This document shows, piece by piece, positions 17,767-28,493 of a stretch of 32,642 bases of DNA; position 1 is the first letter of the stretch; every line of letters begins with the position of its first letter. A model generated the notes under the pieces. It saw only the letters and a program-made list of their open reading frames with translations, did no database searches and was not told the DNA's origin. The DNA lies in NCBI GenBank assembly GCA_031276175.1, contig JAISNP010000044.1, forward strand, positions 1-32,642, written 5' to 3'. The DNA comes from Tannerella sp. (GTDB lineage: Bacteria; Bacteroidota; Bacteroidia; Bacteroidales; Tannerellaceae). A program made the translations under genes and the position numbers.

Positions 17767-18975
17767 TTAAATGTCGCGCAGCGTATGCCCCATACGTTCC
17801 TTTTTCGTTTTCATGTAAAATTCGTTATATGGGTTGGGGGCGATTTCTATGGGAATGTTTTCTTCGACCGTCAGGCCATAGGCTTCCAGCCCGACACGCT
17901 TCACAGGGTTGTTTGTCAGGAGGCGCATCCGCGTCACGCCGATTTGCCGCAGTATCTGTGCGCCTACACCGTAGTCTCTCTCGTCGGCCTTGTGGCCGAG
18001 ATGCAGGTTTGCGTCGACCGTATCCAGTCCGTTTTCTTGCAGTTTGTATGCTTTCATTTTCTCCATCAGTCCGATGCCCCGCCCTTCCTGTTGAAGATAG
18101 ATGATGATGCCCTGCCCCTCGCGTTCGATCATTTCCATAGCCCGGTGCAACTGTTCGCCGCATTCGCAGCGGAGGGAGCCGAAAATGTCGCCCGTAGCAC
18201 ACGACGAATGTACGCGGACGAGCATGGGTTTGTCGCGCACGATGGCGCCTTTTATCAGGGCGACGTGTTCCAGTCCCGTCGATTTCTGGAGAAACGGGAT
18301 GAGGCGGAAGTGTCCGTATCGCGTGGGCATGTTGACTTCGACGCCGCGTTCGACCAGCGATTCGGTCTGCAGCCGGTAGGCGATGAGGTCGCGGATGGCG
18401 ATGATCTTGATGCCGAACCGTCGGGAGACGTCCATCAGTTGCGGCAGTCGCGCCATGGTACCGTCGTCGTTGATGATTTCTATCAGTGCGCCGGCGGGAT
18501 AAAGTCCGGCCAGTCGCGCCATGTCGACGGTTGCCTCCGTGTGTCCCGAACGTCGCAGTACGCCGCGCGAACGGGCGCGAAGCGGGTTGACGTGTCCCGG
18601 ACGTCCGAGGTCGGAAGGTCTGGTTGCAGGATCGGCCAGCGCCCGGATGGTTTGTGCACGGTCGTACATGGAAACGCCCGTCGTGCAGCCGCCTCCGAGC
18701 TTGTCGACCGTGACGGTGAACGGCGTTTCGAGCATCGACGTGTTGTGTGTCACCTGCATCTCCAGTTCCAGTTCGACGCATCGCTCTTCGGTGACGGGTG
18801 CGCAAAGCACGCCGCGGCCGTGCGTCATCATGAAGTTGACTTTTTCGGGCGTAATCTTTTCGGCCGCCACTATGAAGTCGCCTTCGTTTTCCCTGTCCTC
18901 GTCGTCGACGACAATCAGGAACCTGCCTTCGCGAAAGTCTTCTATCGCTTCTTCTATCGTATTTAAATGATACAT
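17767..18975 (-). CDS. ribBA: Bifunctional DHBP synthase / GTP cyclohydrolase II (RibBA)
   Basis: Makes two riboflavin precursors: 3,4-dihydroxy-2-butanone 4-phosphate from ribulose 5-phosphate, and the pyrimidine precursor from GTP. 402 residues, standard length. The RibB half (1 to about 200) has [11 protein letters not shown] at 24-34 for Mg2+/substrate binding and the late [14 protein letters not shown] block. The RibA half has the zinc site [16 protein letters not shown] with Cys259, Cys270 and Cys272 at the usual spacing, then [10 protein letters not shown] and [10 protein letters not shown]. Cytosolic. It starts 14 nt after lptF ends and so is probably transcribed from the lptF promoter. 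Its 3' side adjoins an IS3 relic and the 21-nt palindromic array. An extended frame on the opposite strand across this gene is a shadow. Confidence 0.97.
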   Translation of the reverse strand: MYHLNTIEEAIEDFREGRFLIVVDDEDRENEGDFIVAAEKITPEKVNFMMTHGRGVLCAPVTEERCVELELEMQVTHNTSMLETPFTVTVDKLGGGCTTGVSMYDRAQTIRALADPATRPSDLGRPGHVNPLRARSRGVLRRSGHTEATVDMARLAGLYPAGALIEIINDDGTMARLPQLMDVSRRFGIKIIAIRDLIAYRLQTESLVERGVEVNMPTRYGHFRLIPFLQKSTGLEHVALIKGAIVRDKPMLVRVHSSCATGDIFGSLRCECGEQLHRAMEMIEREGQGIIIYLQQEGRGIGLMEKMKAYKLQENGLDTVDANLHLGHKADERDYGVGAQILRQIGVTRMRLLTNNPVKRVGLEAYGLTVEENIPIEIAPNPYNEFYMKTKKERMGHTLRDI

Positions 18976-18989
18976 GTTGTTATTTCGAA

Positions 18990-20900
18990 TTATTTATGTG
19001 TGCTGCGAATAATTTCCAGTAATTCTTCGGTGACTTGCCGGACGGCGCGGATGTCGCGCAACAGGTATTTCCGTCCGAAGCAGGCGAGGAGGTAGACGGG
19101 TATCCCGATCGGGAAAAACCACCCGGCGGCCATGCACCTCCGTCCGTACTTCGACAGGCCGCGCCACAGGCGGTAGTGTCCTACAAAGGGATAATCCATC
19201 AGTTTGTTCAGCACTAAGTTCTGCTCCGAATTGTTACCCTCTTCCACGATGGCTTCCACTTCGTCCGCAATCCGTTTCGCGGCGCCGTCTTCGCCCGCAT
19301 TCGCCCAGAAGACGAAATACGGAATCCATCGCCGGCATTGCTTCATGAACGTGTCGCACCGTTGCAACAGGGCGTCCAGACGTGCGGCGAACGCTACACG
19401 GTCGAGGCTGTACATGATGATTTCTTTTTTTTCTATCTTCCGGGCGACGGACTGTCCGAAGATTTTTTTCAATTTGTCCGCATACACCTCGCCGTCCAGC
19501 AGCACCGAGTCGTGCGCCGCCTTGAAGGAGAGAAACATTCCCAGCGGAAACAGTACCGCCGAACTGAGCCACATACCCTGGCACGGCAGCCACATGCCGT
19601 TCGTAGCCAACGTGGCGCCCGCATGATCGATGACGTAGTAAAAAATAAAAAGGGAGACGGAAATAATTACCGCCATCCCCAGCCCGCCCTTGCGGATAAT
19701 GGCTCCCAGCGGCGCGCCGATGAAGAAAAACACCAAGCAGGCCAGCGAAAGGGTGAACTTCTTGTGCATCTCGACATGATGGCGGCGGAGTTCCCTCTCT
19801 TCGCTGATCAGCACAGCCGAATTGAAAGTGTATTCGTTACCTGTACGTTCCAGCGACGACTTGGCCTGGTTCAGTAGCGACAGTCGTGCGCCGGGATGCC
19901 GGGCTTCGTACATCTTGTCGAAATCAATGTCTTCCGCACGCAGGCTCAGGTTCTTTTGCCTGTCGGAGACAATGTCCGCTGCGTACTCCCGCAACGACTT
20001 CCGGTACGACGCACCGTAAATCTGTCGCGAATACTCGCCCTTGATGCTGTCCAACCGTGCCGTTACGGAGTCGATGGTAGCTTGCAGGCTACTCAGGTCT
20101 TTGCCGATATACCGATTCTGCATAAGCGATTCGCTGGCACGGTTGAAGTTTGCGTCGAAGGCAATCAGCAGTTCCTTGCCGCCGAAAGTTTCCTTCCGGT
20201 AGGGTACGGTTTCGGCGCTGTTTGTCGTGCGGTTCTGCTTCCGCAGGTTTTCGAACGATTCGCCGTGATACAGTTGAAGCACAAGGTGCCGCTTGTCGGT
20301 CGACATTTTCAGCCTTCCCGAGTCCGCCACCGTAACCTGCACGTTGCTGAACCCCTGCGAATAGTCGTAAATCATCATGTCGCGCAGCAGCCCGTCGCTT
20401 TCCTTTTCGCGCACATAAATGCCGTATCCTTCGATTTCGCTGCAAAACACGCCCTCGGGAATTTCCAGTTCGGGCGATTTCATCTTCATGGAGTAAAGCA
20501 GCGTATACATCTTCACCTGCGAGGAAGGGATAATATTATTCTGGAAATAAAAAGAACCTGCCGAAACGAAACACAGGAAAACGATCAACGGCTTCATGGT
20601 GCGTGGCAACGCAATGCCCGACGCCTTCATCGCCTGAAGTTCAAAATGCTCGCCCAGACTTCCGAACACCATCACCGAAGCAAACAAAACGGCAAGCGGC
20701 AACGACATCGGCACGGAACTCAGGGCGGCGTAAAAGAAAAACTCGCCCAGCACGTCGATCCCCAGTCCCTTGCCTACCATCTCGTCGACATACTTCCAGA
20801 GAAATTGCATGAGGACAATAAACAAGCAAATGCCGAACGCCATGACGAACATCGGCACGTACGTTTTCAACAGAAAAATGTATAATCTTTTTATTCTCAC
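18990..20900 (-). CDS. LptF/LptG-family lipopolysaccharide-export permease
   Basis: Inner-membrane permease of the YjgP/YjgQ family, which with LptB and a partner extracts LPS from the inner membrane toward LptC/A. Start at GTG 20900 ([18 protein letters not shown]), matching relatives; TTG 20906 is two codons earlier. The N-terminal half has TM segments near residues 13-35, 55-80 and 98-116, a periplasmic beta-jellyroll ([15 protein letters not shown] onward) that is lengthened by a helical insert (about 270-350), and TM segments from about 375 including [20 protein letters not shown], the family signature. A C-terminal part of roughly 170 residues with a further hydrophobic hairpin ([15 protein letters not shown]) exceeds the ~360-residue proteobacterial proteins; long forms are usual in Bacteroidetes. 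Operon with ribBA downstream. Confidence 0.9.
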   Translation of the reverse strand: MRIKRLYIFLLKTYVPMFVMAFGICLFIVLMQFLWKYVDEMVGKGLGIDVLGEFFFYAALSSVPMSLPLAVLFASVMVFGSLGEHFELQAMKASGIALPRTMKPLIVFLCFVSAGSFYFQNNIIPSSQVKMYTLLYSMKMKSPELEIPEGVFCSEIEGYGIYVREKESDGLLRDMMIYDYSQGFSNVQVTVADSGRLKMSTDKRHLVLQLYHGESFENLRKQNRTTNSAETVPYRKETFGGKELLIAFDANFNRASESLMQNRYIGKDLSSLQATIDSVTARLDSIKGEYSRQIYGASYRKSLREYAADIVSDRQKNLSLRAEDIDFDKMYEARHPGARLSLLNQAKSSLERTGNEYTFNSAVLISEERELRRHHVEMHKKFTLSLACLVFFFIGAPLGAIIRKGGLGMAVIISVSLFIFYYVIDHAGATLATNGMWLPCQGMWLSSAVLFPLGMFLSFKAAHDSVLLDGEVYADKLKKIFGQSVARKIEKKEIIMYSLDRVAFAARLDALLQRCDTFMKQCRRWIPYFVFWANAGEDGAAKRIADEVEAIVEEGNNSEQNLVLNKLMDYPFVGHYRLWRGLSKYGRRCMAAGWFFPIGIPVYLLACFGRKYLLRDIRAVRQVTEELLEIIRSTHK

Positions 20901-20921
20901 CGTCAATTTCCGAAAAGGTTA

Positions 20922-20929
20922 CAAAAGTA
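20922..20929 (-). promoter_or_regulatory. -7 box (TACTTTTG) of the lptF-ribBA promoter
   Basis: On the minus strand 20929-20922 reads TACTTTTG, a full TAnnTTTG match, placing the start near 20915 and leaving a leader of about 10-15 nt. The only nearby upstream TTG is spaced 14 nt, which is short. Confidence 0.5.
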
Positions 20930-20944
20930 AGACAATTCGCGCAC

Positions 20945-20973
20945 AAAAAGACGTTTCCCTTTCAAAAAACGTC
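20945..20973 (-). terminator. Intrinsic terminator after the START-like gene
   Basis: On the minus strand GACGTTT (20973-20967) pairs with AAACGTC (20956-20950) around a 10-nt loop, followed by five T. The stem begins inside the stop codon of the START-like gene and ends just before the lptF promoter. Confidence 0.7.
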
Positions 20974-21358
20974 AGATGCCTAGCGTCCGTTTCAATACCT
21001 CGACCTGCGAATCCCACAGCGCAATAGCATCCGCCTTTTCGTCCGGCTCTGCGAAATCCGTAATCTCGAGCGACGTGGCGCCCGTCAGTTCAATGCTGCG
21101 GATGAGAAATTCGAAATAATAATCCGCATCGTCGCCGTCCAGCCAGCGGTAGCGCACTTTCACTCCGGGCTTTTCTTCAAGCAGTTCGGCCTCTTCGCGA
21201 ATCTTCTTCCACGTAAAGACATAACGCCTCCCGTTCACGCTCACATCGTCCGCAAACCATAACGACAATCCCGGCGGAGTAGTCAGATGATTCCACAGGC
21301 TGCGGACCGAAACCTTGTCAAAGATATATTCGATATGAAACTTTTCTTTTCCAGTCAT
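20972..21358 (-). CDS. START-like (SRPBCC) domain protein
   Basis: 128 residues from ATG 21358 (MTGKEKFHIEYIFDKVSVRS). The helix-grip pattern of START/AHSA1-like proteins is visible: SLWNHLTTPPGLSLWFADDV near the N-terminus, then GRRYVFTWKKIREEAELLE, RYRWLDGDDADYYFEFLI, SLEITDFAEPDE and a C-terminal helix (DAIALWDSQVEVLKRTLG). This is the small cytosolic START-like family of Bacteroidetes, with no established ligand. An upstream in-frame ATG at 21400 adds 14 residues that do not resemble relatives and precedes the probable promoter region. It is transcribed apart from lptF (a terminator lies between) and divergently from rimP. Confidence 0.78.
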   Translation of the reverse strand: MTGKEKFHIEYIFDKVSVRSLWNHLTTPPGLSLWFADDVSVNGRRYVFTWKKIREEAELLEEKPGVKVRYRWLDGDDADYYFEFLIRSIELTGATSLEITDFAEPDEKADAIALWDSQVEVLKRTLGI

Positions 21359-21423
21359 GATCCCAATTTTTGAGCAGGCAAGATACAAAAATAAATTCAC
21401 ACAATATAAAAAAGATTCATTTT

Positions 21424-21453
21424 TTGAAAATTGATTGCTTTTTTATATATTTG
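21424..21453 (+). promoter_or_regulatory. Promoter of the rimP-nusA-infB operon (TTG-N19-TATATTTG)
   Basis: TTG at 21424-21426, 19 nt, TATATTTG at 21446-21453: a full Bacteroidetes consensus. The expected start near 21460 gives a leader of about 50 nt before rimP. Confidence 0.75.
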
Positions 21454-21459
21454 CGTCCG

Positions 21460-21509
21460 GATAAGAGTAGAAGAGGAGGTGGGGGCGCTAAAGTCCCCCT
21501 TCTTTTTAT
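21460..21509 (+). promoter_or_regulatory. rimP leader with terminator-like hairpin (possible attenuator)
   Basis: The leader carries a purine-rich run (AGAAGAGGAGGT, 21469-21480) then GGGGG (21481-21485) and CCCCC (21495-21499) around CGCTAAAGT, followed by TTCTTTTT. This looks like an intrinsic terminator placed immediately before the rimP start codon. In other bacteria this operon is autoregulated by NusA, so read-through control is plausible, but it is inferred here only from the hairpin. Confidence 0.5.
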
Positions 21510-21983
21510 ATGACGATGATAGAAAAAAAAGAGATAATAACGATAGCGGAAACGTTCCTCAAAACGACGGAATGTTACCTCGTAGATGTGACGGTTAGTC
21601 CTGATAACCTGATTGTTGTGAAAATAGACAGCGACGGGGCGGTAGGGATCGACGACTGTGTGGCGCTGAGCCGTCACATTGAGGGAAAATTGGACAGGAC
21701 AACGGACGATTTTGAGTTGCAAGTGAGTTCGTCCGGCATATCGTCTCCTTTCAAATCACCGCGTCAGTATATCAAAAATATAGGGAACGAAATAGAAATA
21801 ATATTAAAAAGCGGGGAGAAAATGACAGGTCTGTTGAAATCGGCAAACAAAGACGGAGCGGTAATCACGGTTTCCGGAAAAGAAAAACAGGGAAATGCAA
21901 AGCGCAAAACAACCGTATGCGAAGACAGAACCTTTGCGTACGGCGAAATAAAGCAGATAAAAAATATAATCAGATTCAAATAG
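21510..21983 (+). CDS. rimP: Ribosome maturation factor RimP
   Basis: Assists late assembly of the 30S subunit. 157 residues with the two expected parts: an N-terminal alpha/beta domain (ECYLVDVTVSPDNLIVVKID, DDCVALSRHIEGKLDR, FELQVSSSGISSPFKSPRQY; relatives have ELEVSSPG.. at this place) and a C-terminal SH3-like barrel (NIGNEIEIILKSGEKMTGLL onward, ending FAYGEIKQIKNIIRF). ATG 21510 is used; ATG 21516 (MIEKKEI) is an equally reasonable start. First gene of the operon; nusA follows after 6 nt. No Shine-Dalgarno sequence is visible, as usual in this phylum. Confidence 0.93.
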   Translation: MTMIEKKEIITIAETFLKTTECYLVDVTVSPDNLIVVKIDSDGAVGIDDCVALSRHIEGKLDRTTDDFELQVSSSGISSPFKSPRQYIKNIGNEIEIILKSGEKMTGLLKSANKDGAVITVSGKEKQGNAKRKTTVCEDRTFAYGEIKQIKNIIRFK

Positions 21984-21989
21984 AAAATT

Positions 21990-23408
21990 ATGGCGAGAAA
22001 AGCAGAAACAATCAGTATGATAGACACGTTGCAGGAGTTCAAGGAATTGAAAAATATCAACAAGGAAACAATGATACACGTGCTGGAAGAATCATTTCGC
22101 AACGTGATTGCCAAGATGTTCGGAACGGACGAAAATTACGATATCATCATCAATCCCGAAAAAGGCGACTTTGAAATTTGGCGCAATCGTATTGTGGTGA
22201 GAAACGGCGAAGTAGAAGATGCAAACCTGCAAATCGCTCTCCGCGAAGCACAGGTAATCGACCCCGACTGCGAAGTAGGCGAAGAAGTGACGGACGAAGT
22301 CCATTTCGCCGATTTCGGCCGCCGCGCCATCCTGAATCTGCGCCAGACTCTATCATCTAAAATCCTTGACCTTCAAAAAGACAACCTCTACGCAAGATAT
22401 AAGGATATGATCGGCAACATCGTCGTGGCGGATGTCTATCAGGTCTGGAAAAAAGAAATCTTGTTGCTCGACGACGACGACAACGAACTGCTGCTCCTCA
22501 AAAGCGAGCAGATCCCCAGCGATTTCTACCGCAAGGGCGAATCGGTACGCGCCGTCGTGCAGCGCGTCGAAAACGAAAACAGCAACACCAAAATCTATCT
22601 TTCGCGCACCGACAAAAAATTCCTGCAAAGACTGTTTGAACTTGAAGTCCCCGAAATCAACGACGGACTGATTACTATCAAAGCCATCGCCCGCATACCC
22701 GGCGAAAGGGCTAAAATCGCCGTCGAATCCTACGACGACCGCATCGACCCCGTAGGCGCATGTGTGGGAATGAAAGGCTCGCGCATTCGTAACATCGTTC
22801 GCGAACTCAGAAACGAAAATATCGACGTAATCAACTTTACAACCAACACAAAATTGTTTATACAGCGTGCACTGAGTCCTGCCAAAATCTCAAACATCTA
22901 TCTCGACGAGGATGAGCGCAGGGCGGAAGTTTTTTTGCGTCCCGAAGAAGTATCGCTGGCCATCGGAAAAGGCGGTTTGAATATCAAACTGGCCTGTATG
23001 CTGACAAATTATACGATAGACGTGTTCCGTGATATTGATACGCACGACGAGGAAGACATTTACCTTGATGAGTTCTCCGACGAAATCGACGAATGGGTCA
23101 TCGGTGCATTGAAAAACATTGGATGCGACACGGCCAAAGCGGTATTGTCGATGAAAAAAGAAGATATTATGGAACGTGCGGATTTGGAAGAGCAGACTGT
23201 CGACGAGGTGTTTTCCATCCTCCTTGCCGAATTTGAAGAAGACCTCCCCGAAAGCGCCGATACGGAAACGGGAAATGAAACGGAAACAGCTATCGAAAAT
23301 ACGGAAACACTCCCCGAAGCAGAAGCAATATCCGAAGCGGAAACTGTGTCCGAAACGGAAACCATGCCTGACGCCGCAGATACGAAACAAGAGAAACAGG
23401 AAGATTAA
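21990..23408 (+). CDS. nusA: Transcription termination/antitermination factor NusA
   Basis: RNA-polymerase-associated factor controlling pausing, termination and antitermination. 472 residues: NusA N-terminal domain (1 to about 125, with MIHVLEESFRNVIAKMFG), S1 domain (GNIVVADVYQVWKKEILLLD), and two KH domains (KIAVESYDDRIDPVGACVG, MKGSRIRNIVRELRNENIDV, then EVSLAIGKGGLNIKLACML). A helical stretch follows (DEWVIGALKNIGCDTAKAV). The last ~60 residues are a low-complexity acidic tail of ET/EA repeats (ETETAIENTETLPEAEAISE...), longer and more repetitive than I would expect. Second gene of the operon; infB starts 21 nt later. Confidence 0.96.
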   Translation: MARKAETISMIDTLQEFKELKNINKETMIHVLEESFRNVIAKMFGTDENYDIIINPEKGDFEIWRNRIVVRNGEVEDANLQIALREAQVIDPDCEVGEEVTDEVHFADFGRRAILNLRQTLSSKILDLQKDNLYARYKDMIGNIVVADVYQVWKKEILLLDDDDNELLLLKSEQIPSDFYRKGESVRAVVQRVENENSNTKIYLSRTDKKFLQRLFELEVPEINDGLITIKAIARIPGERAKIAVESYDDRIDPVGACVGMKGSRIRNIVRELRNENIDVINFTTNTKLFIQRALSPAKISNIYLDEDERRAEVFLRPEEVSLAIGKGGLNIKLACMLTNYTIDVFRDIDTHDEEDIYLDEFSDEIDEWVIGALKNIGCDTAKAVLSMKKEDIMERADLEEQTVDEVFSILLAEFEEDLPESADTETGNETETAIENTETLPEAEAISEAETVSETETMPDAADTKQEKQED

Positions 23409-23429
23409 AACAGCAGTATACAAAGAGAT

Positions 23430-26400
23430 ATGCCTATTAAATTAAGTAAAGTAATAAGAGATTTAAATGTCGGTATCATCACGGCAGCCGACTTCCTGCA
23501 TCGTAAAGGCCATACGGTAGAAAGCAACCCCAATACGAAAATCACCGACGAGCAGATCGAAATACTCGTCGATGAATTTGGAAAAGGCCTGTCGGAAGCC
23601 GAGCGCAAGCGTCTGCTTAACATGCAGACACCTGAGCCTCCTCCTGTCGTTGCGGAGAAAAAACCGGAAAAGCCGCAAAACCCGGATGAAATCAAGACGG
23701 AGATACCGGAAGATTACAAACCCAAATTCGTCACAAAAGGCAAAATCGACCTGCATCCGAAACGCGGGAAAGAAAATGCAACGAAAAAGGGAGAAAAGAC
23801 CTCCGGCAAAGAAAAACCGTTCGGCATGGACGACTTGAAAAAAGAAGAGACGCTGTCGCAACAGCCCAAGCAGAAAATTAACCCCGAACCTGCTAAGCCG
23901 GTAACCGAACAGGCACAGCCCAAACCGGAAATAAAACCCGAACAGGCGCCGCCGCAACCCAACCCCATAACGCCCCTTTCCGCCGCCGGACAGGAAGAAA
24001 AGAAAACAACCGACGGAGAAAAACAGCCTGAGAAAACGCAGCAGGACACCGTAACCACTGCACCCGAAACAACAGAACAGATTCCTGCAAAACAGGAACA
24101 AACGACCGTCGCACCGGATAAACCCGAAACATCGGAAGCGCCCATCTTCCGGTTGAAAAATAACAGATTGGGGCCTGCCATTAAAGTGACGGGAAAAATT
24201 GACTTGGCCTCGATCAACCAATCGACACGTCCGAGAAAGAAATCGAAAGAAGAAAAACGTAAAGAAAAGGAAGAAAAACGCAAGGCAACTACCGCAAGCA
24301 GGCAAGCCTCCACTGCAAGCAGGCAAGCCGTTGCGACCACCGCCGCTGCTGCAGGCAAGCAACCGGCAAACAAGCCGGTTGCCAAAACGGATTCACCCGA
24401 AAAATCCGTCAAGAAAAAACGCAACCGCATCAAAAAAGACAAGGTCGACATCGCCGCCGTACAGCGGGCTGCAAGCGCCCCCCGTCCGGGCAATCGCGAC
24501 GAGCGCAAACGCCCGCGCCTCCGCAAACCGGTTAAAGCGGAAATCAGCGAAGTAGACGTACAAAAGCAAATCAAGGAAACGCTGGCGCGCCTGACAAGCA
24601 AAAACACCAAAAGCAACAAAGGCGCCAAATACCGCAAGGACAAGCGCGATGCCGCCGAAAAACGCGGGCAAGAATTGCTGAAACAGGAAGAAAGAGAAAG
24701 CAAAGTACTGAAACTAACCGAATTTGTAACGGCAAACGACTTGGCAAGCATGATGGACGTCTCGGTTTCGAGTATCATTTCCACTTGTATGAGCATCGGT
24801 ATTATGGTTTCCATCAATCAGCGGCTGGATGCGGAAACGATCAACATCGTCGCCGACGAATTCGGATTCAAAACCGAATACGTGAGCGCCGAAGTATCCG
24901 AAACAATTAAGGAAGAAGAAGACAGTCCCGAAGACTACGTGCCGCGCCCGCCGATTGTCACCGTAATGGGACACGTAGACCACGGAAAAACGTCGCTGCT
25001 TGACAATATTCGAAACGCCAACGTAATCGCAGGCGAAGCGGGCGGCATTACGCAGCATATCGGAGCATACAACGTGAAACTGGCCAACGGACGGCGCATC
25101 ACATTCCTCGATACGCCGGGACACGAAGCATTTACAGCCATGCGCGCCCGCGGCGCAAAAGTCACCGACATCGTGATTATCATCGTAGCAGCCGATGACA
25201 ACGTGATGCCTCAAACCGTCGAAGCCATCAACCACGCATCGGTAGCAGGCGTGCCCATCGTATTTGCCATTAACAAAATAGACAAACCCGGCGCCAATCC
25301 CGAAAAAATCAAAGAAGAACTGTCGAAGATGAACTATCTGGTAGAAGACTGGGGAGGCAAATACCAAAATCAGGAAATCTCGGCAAAAAAAGGCACGGGT
25401 GTGCAGGAACTTTTAGAGAAAGTACTGCTCGAAGCCGACATGCTCGAACTGAAAGCCAACCCCAAAAAGCGCGCCGTAGCATCGGTCATCGAATCCTCGC
25501 TCGATAAGGGACGCGGCTACGTAGCCACGGTGCTGGTAAGCAACGGCACATTGCATCAGGGCGACATCGTACTGGCCGGTACGCACCATGGACGTGTGAA
25601 AGCCATGTTCAACGAACGGAACCTCCGGGTCGAGCAGGCAGGACCTTCCGAGCCGGTACTGATACTCGGACTGGACGGCGCACCGCAGGCCGGAGACATC
25701 CTGAACGTGCTCGAATCCGAACAGGAAGCCAGAGAGATTGCAACCCGACGCGAACAACTGCAACGCGAACTCGGACTGCGCACCCAAAAACGCTTCGGAC
25801 TGGAAGAACTCGGACGACGGCGCGCGCTGGGCGATTTCCATGAATTGAAACTGATTGTCAAGGGCGACGTAGACGGCTCCGTCGAAGCGCTGTCCGACTC
25901 CCTCATCAAACTCTCTACCGAAGAAATACAAGTGCACGTGATTCACAAGGCCGTCGGGCAGATTTCCGACTCCGACGTCGCACTGGCCGCATCTTCCGAC
26001 GCCGTCATTATCGGCTTTCAGGTGCGTCCCGCGCAGACCGCCTATCGCCTGGCCGAAAAGGAAGGCGTCGAAATCAGACTGTACTCTATCATTTATGATG
26101 CCATTGAAGACGTGAAATCGGCTATGGAAGGTATGCTCTCGCCCGAAATCAGGGAAGAGATTATCGGAAATATCGAAGTACAGCAGGTATTCAAAATATC
26201 CAAAGTCGGCACGATCGCAGGATGTATCGTAAAAGAAGGCAAAATCAGGCGCACGAACAAAGTGCGCGTCATTCGCGACGGCATCGTGGTTTATACGAAC
26301 GAACTGGCCTCGCTCAAGCGGTTCAAGGACGAAGTGAAGGAAGTAGTGACGGGGCAGGATTGCGGTATTCACATCGTGAACTACAACGACATCCAGCCCG

Positions 26401-26450
26401 GAGACATTATCGAAGCCTTCGACCAGATTGAAATCAAGAAAACGCTGTAG
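23430..26450 (+). CDS. infB: Translation initiation factor IF-2
   Basis: GTPase that delivers initiator tRNA to the 30S subunit. 1006 residues. The N-terminal ~420 residues are a Lys/Glu/Pro/Gln-rich, probably disordered extension containing local repeats ([13 protein letters not shown]; the DNA shows GCAAGCAGGCAAGCC twice). An IF2_N helix set follows ([20 protein letters not shown]). The G domain has GHVDHGKT at 514-521 (G1), DTPGHE at 561-566 (G3) and NKID at 615-618 (G4). Domains II to IV run from about 680, with the end-of-domain blocks [20 protein letters not shown] and [18 protein letters not shown]. Third gene of the operon; cvpA follows after 9 nt. Confidence 0.97.
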   Translation: MPIKLSKVIRDLNVGIITAADFLHRKGHTVESNPNTKITDEQIEILVDEFGKGLSEAERKRLLNMQTPEPPPVVAEKKPEKPQNPDEIKTEIPEDYKPKFVTKGKIDLHPKRGKENATKKGEKTSGKEKPFGMDDLKKEETLSQQPKQKINPEPAKPVTEQAQPKPEIKPEQAPPQPNPITPLSAAGQEEKKTTDGEKQPEKTQQDTVTTAPETTEQIPAKQEQTTVAPDKPETSEAPIFRLKNNRLGPAIKVTGKIDLASINQSTRPRKKSKEEKRKEKEEKRKATTASRQASTASRQAVATTAAAAGKQPANKPVAKTDSPEKSVKKKRNRIKKDKVDIAAVQRAASAPRPGNRDERKRPRLRKPVKAEISEVDVQKQIKETLARLTSKNTKSNKGAKYRKDKRDAAEKRGQELLKQEERESKVLKLTEFVTANDLASMMDVSVSSIISTCMSIGIMVSINQRLDAETINIVADEFGFKTEYVSAEVSETIKEEEDSPEDYVPRPPIVTVMGHVDHGKTSLLDNIRNANVIAGEAGGITQHIGAYNVKLANGRRITFLDTPGHEAFTAMRARGAKVTDIVIIIVAADDNVMPQTVEAINHASVAGVPIVFAINKIDKPGANPEKIKEELSKMNYLVEDWGGKYQNQEISAKKGTGVQELLEKVLLEADMLELKANPKKRAVASVIESSLDKGRGYVATVLVSNGTLHQGDIVLAGTHHGRVKAMFNERNLRVEQAGPSEPVLILGLDGAPQAGDILNVLESEQEAREIATRREQLQRELGLRTQKRFGLEELGRRRALGDFHELKLIVKGDVDGSVEALSDSLIKLSTEEIQVHVIHKAVGQISDSDVALAASSDAVIIGFQVRPAQTAYRLAEKEGVEIRLYSIIYDAIEDVKSAMEGMLSPEIREEIIGNIEVQQVFKISKVGTIAGCIVKEGKIRRTNKVRVIRDGIVVYTNELASLKRFKDEVKEVVTGQDCGIHIVNYNDIQPGDIIEAFDQIEIKKTL

Positions 26451-26459
26451 CGCGAAATC

Positions 26460-26981
26460 ATGAACTGGCTGGACATCACAATCATCTGTCTGGCGGCCGC
26501 AGGATTCGTCAAAGGCTGTTCGGACGGTTTCGTCAGGCAAATCGTGATGCTGATCGCACTCGTCGCCGCCATATACCTGTGCTCCGCCGTAGCCGTGTAC
26601 ATCCGCGAATATATCCGCGAAGCAGGGCTGATGCCCGCACACGCGGTGACCGTCGTCAGCTACGTGCTCGCCTTCCTCCTCATCCTGTGCGTCATTGCGC
26701 TTGTCGGTCACATCCTCCATAAAATTATGGACGTCACGCCGCTCAGTTTGCCCAACCATCTGGCGGGAGGGATTTTTGCATTGACATTCACCGTCCTGTT
26801 CATCAGCCTGATGTTAAATATAATCGCGTTTTCCGATCGCAACTCGGTATTGATACCCTCCGAGGTCAAAAGCCGCTCGCGCCTGTACCTGCCCGTGAAA
26901 AGGGTCGTACCCGCAATATACGCCGGCAACCTGTTCCGCCGGGGAGGAGGAAACGACAACACGGAACTGTCCGGTATATGA
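26460..26981 (+). CDS. CvpA family membrane protein
   Basis: 173-residue inner-membrane protein of the CvpA (colicin V production) family. Four hydrophobic segments are seen: ITIICLAAAGFVKGCSDGF near 6-25, QIVMLIALVAAIYLCSAVAV near 28-48, VVSYVLAFLLILCVIALVGH near 63-83, and GGIFALTFTVLFISLMLNII near 103-122. The GFxxGxxxG-like pattern in the first segment and the SLPNHLAGG loop fit the family. The C-terminal tail (VKSRSRLYLPVKRVVPAIY) is cytosolic or periplasmic and basic. Its molecular role is not well known. It lies between infB and sufB with 9- and 17-nt gaps, the usual Bacteroidales order. Confidence 0.85.
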   Translation: MNWLDITIICLAAAGFVKGCSDGFVRQIVMLIALVAAIYLCSAVAVYIREYIREAGLMPAHAVTVVSYVLAFLLILCVIALVGHILHKIMDVTPLSLPNHLAGGIFALTFTVLFISLMLNIIAFSDRNSVLIPSEVKSRSRLYLPVKRVVPAIYAGNLFRRGGGNDNTELSGI

Positions 26982-26998
26982 CGCATCTTATAAATTGA

Positions 26999-28456
26999 AT
27001 GAAAACGGAAAACAAAAACCAAATACTGGACGAAGTCACCGGAAACGAGTACGAATACAAGTACGGATTCACTACCGACATCGAAACGGAAACGCTCCGT
27101 TGCGGACTGGACGAAGACACCGTCCGCCTTATTTCGGCCAAAAAAGAAGAACCGGAATGGCTGCTCGCCTTCCGCCTCAAAGCCTTCCGCCGATGGCAAA
27201 CAATGAAAATGCCCGACTGGGCGCACCTCCGCATCCCCGAAATAGATTATCAGCGCATCAGCTACTACGCCGCGCCGAAAAGAAAAGACGCGCCGAAAAG
27301 CCTTGACGAAGTAGACCCCGAACTGCTGAAAACGTTCGACAAACTGGGCATCCCGCTCGAAGAACGGAAAATACTGAGCGGAATGGCCGTCGATGCCGTA
27401 ATGGACAGCGTGTCGGTCAAAACTACCTTCAGGGAAACGCTTGCCGAAAAAGGCATCGTCTTCTGCTCCTTCGGCGAAGCGGTCAAAAACCGCCCCGACC
27501 TTGTGCGGCAATATCTCGGAAGCGTAGTCGGCTACCGCGACAACTTTTTCGCCGCCCTCAACTCCGCCGTCTTCTCCGACGGCTCCTTCGTCTACATCCC
27601 CAAAGGCGTGCGCTGCCCGATGGAACTGAGCACCTACTTCCGCATCAATGCCGCCAACACGGGGCAGTTCGAACGCACGCTCATTGTGGCCGACGACGAC
27701 GCATACGTCAGCTACCTCGAAGGTTGCACCGCCCCGCGACGCGACGAAAACCAGCTCCACGCCGCCGTAGTCGAAATCGTAGCCCACACACGCGCCGAAG
27801 TCAAATATTCAACCGTCCAAAACTGGTATCCCGGCGACAAACACGGCAAAGGAGGCATTTACAACTTCGTCACAAAACGCGGCCTCTGCAAAGGCGAAAA
27901 CAGCAAAATCTCGTGGACGCAGGTCGAAACCGGCTCCGCCATCACATGGAAATATCCGGGATGTATCCTCGCAGGCGACAACTCCTCCGGCGAATTCTAC
28001 TCCGTCGCCGTCACCAATCACCACCAGCAGGCCGACACAGGCACAAAAATGATCCATCTCGGACGAAACACCCGCAGCACCATCATCTCCAAAGGCATCT
28101 CCGCAGGATACAGTCAAAACAGTTACCGCGGACTGGTAAAAATCGCGCCCCGCGCCGAAAACGCCCGCAACCACAGCCAGTGCGACAGCCTCCTGCTCGG
28201 CTCCACTTGCGGCGCGCACACCTTCCCTTACACCGACATACGCAACGATACGGCCGTAGTCGAACACGAAGCCACCACAAGCAAAGTAAACGAAGAACAA
28301 CTCTTCTACTGCAACCAGCGCGGCATATCGACCGAAGAAGCCGTCGCCCTCATCGTCAACGGATACGCCAAGGAAGTAATGAACAAATTGCCCATGGAAT
28401 TTGCCGTCGAAGCCCAAAAACTCCTCCAAATATCCCTCGAAGGCAGCGTGGGATAA
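26999..28456 (+). CDS. sufB: Fe-S cluster assembly scaffold SufB
   Basis: Core component of the SUF system; with SufC and SufD forms the scaffold on which Fe-S clusters are built. 485 residues. The parallel beta-helix region is evident ([79 protein letters not shown]). The residues matching the E. coli functional Cys405, His433 and Glu434 are Cys395 ([10 protein letters not shown]), His423 and Glu424 ([10 protein letters not shown]). Last gene of the rimP operon here. In relatives sufC and sufD usually follow directly, but here the next sequence is a 20-nt palindromic array and then an unrelated dehydrogenase, so the partners must lie elsewhere or be absent. Confidence 0.96.
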   Translation: MKTENKNQILDEVTGNEYEYKYGFTTDIETETLRCGLDEDTVRLISAKKEEPEWLLAFRLKAFRRWQTMKMPDWAHLRIPEIDYQRISYYAAPKRKDAPKSLDEVDPELLKTFDKLGIPLEERKILSGMAVDAVMDSVSVKTTFRETLAEKGIVFCSFGEAVKNRPDLVRQYLGSVVGYRDNFFAALNSAVFSDGSFVYIPKGVRCPMELSTYFRINAANTGQFERTLIVADDDAYVSYLEGCTAPRRDENQLHAAVVEIVAHTRAEVKYSTVQNWYPGDKHGKGGIYNFVTKRGLCKGENSKISWTQVETGSAITWKYPGCILAGDNSSGEFYSVAVTNHHQQADTGTKMIHLGRNTRSTIISKGISAGYSQNSYRGLVKIAPRAENARNHSQCDSLLLGSTCGAHTFPYTDIRNDTAVVEHEATTSKVNEEQLFYCNQRGISTEEAVALIVNGYAKEVMNKLPMEFAVEAQKLLQISLEGSVG

Positions 28457-28493
28457 CGCCGCAACCGAATCCTTTAAACCACGTATTTTCCGC

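Noticed and set aside
17437-18966. 509-codon plus-strand frame starting MDEKNMQEIFFISREMG
   Set aside because: Apart from the repeat array it is antisense to ribBA, whose protein motifs are unmistakable; the frame is a by-product of GC-rich codon use.
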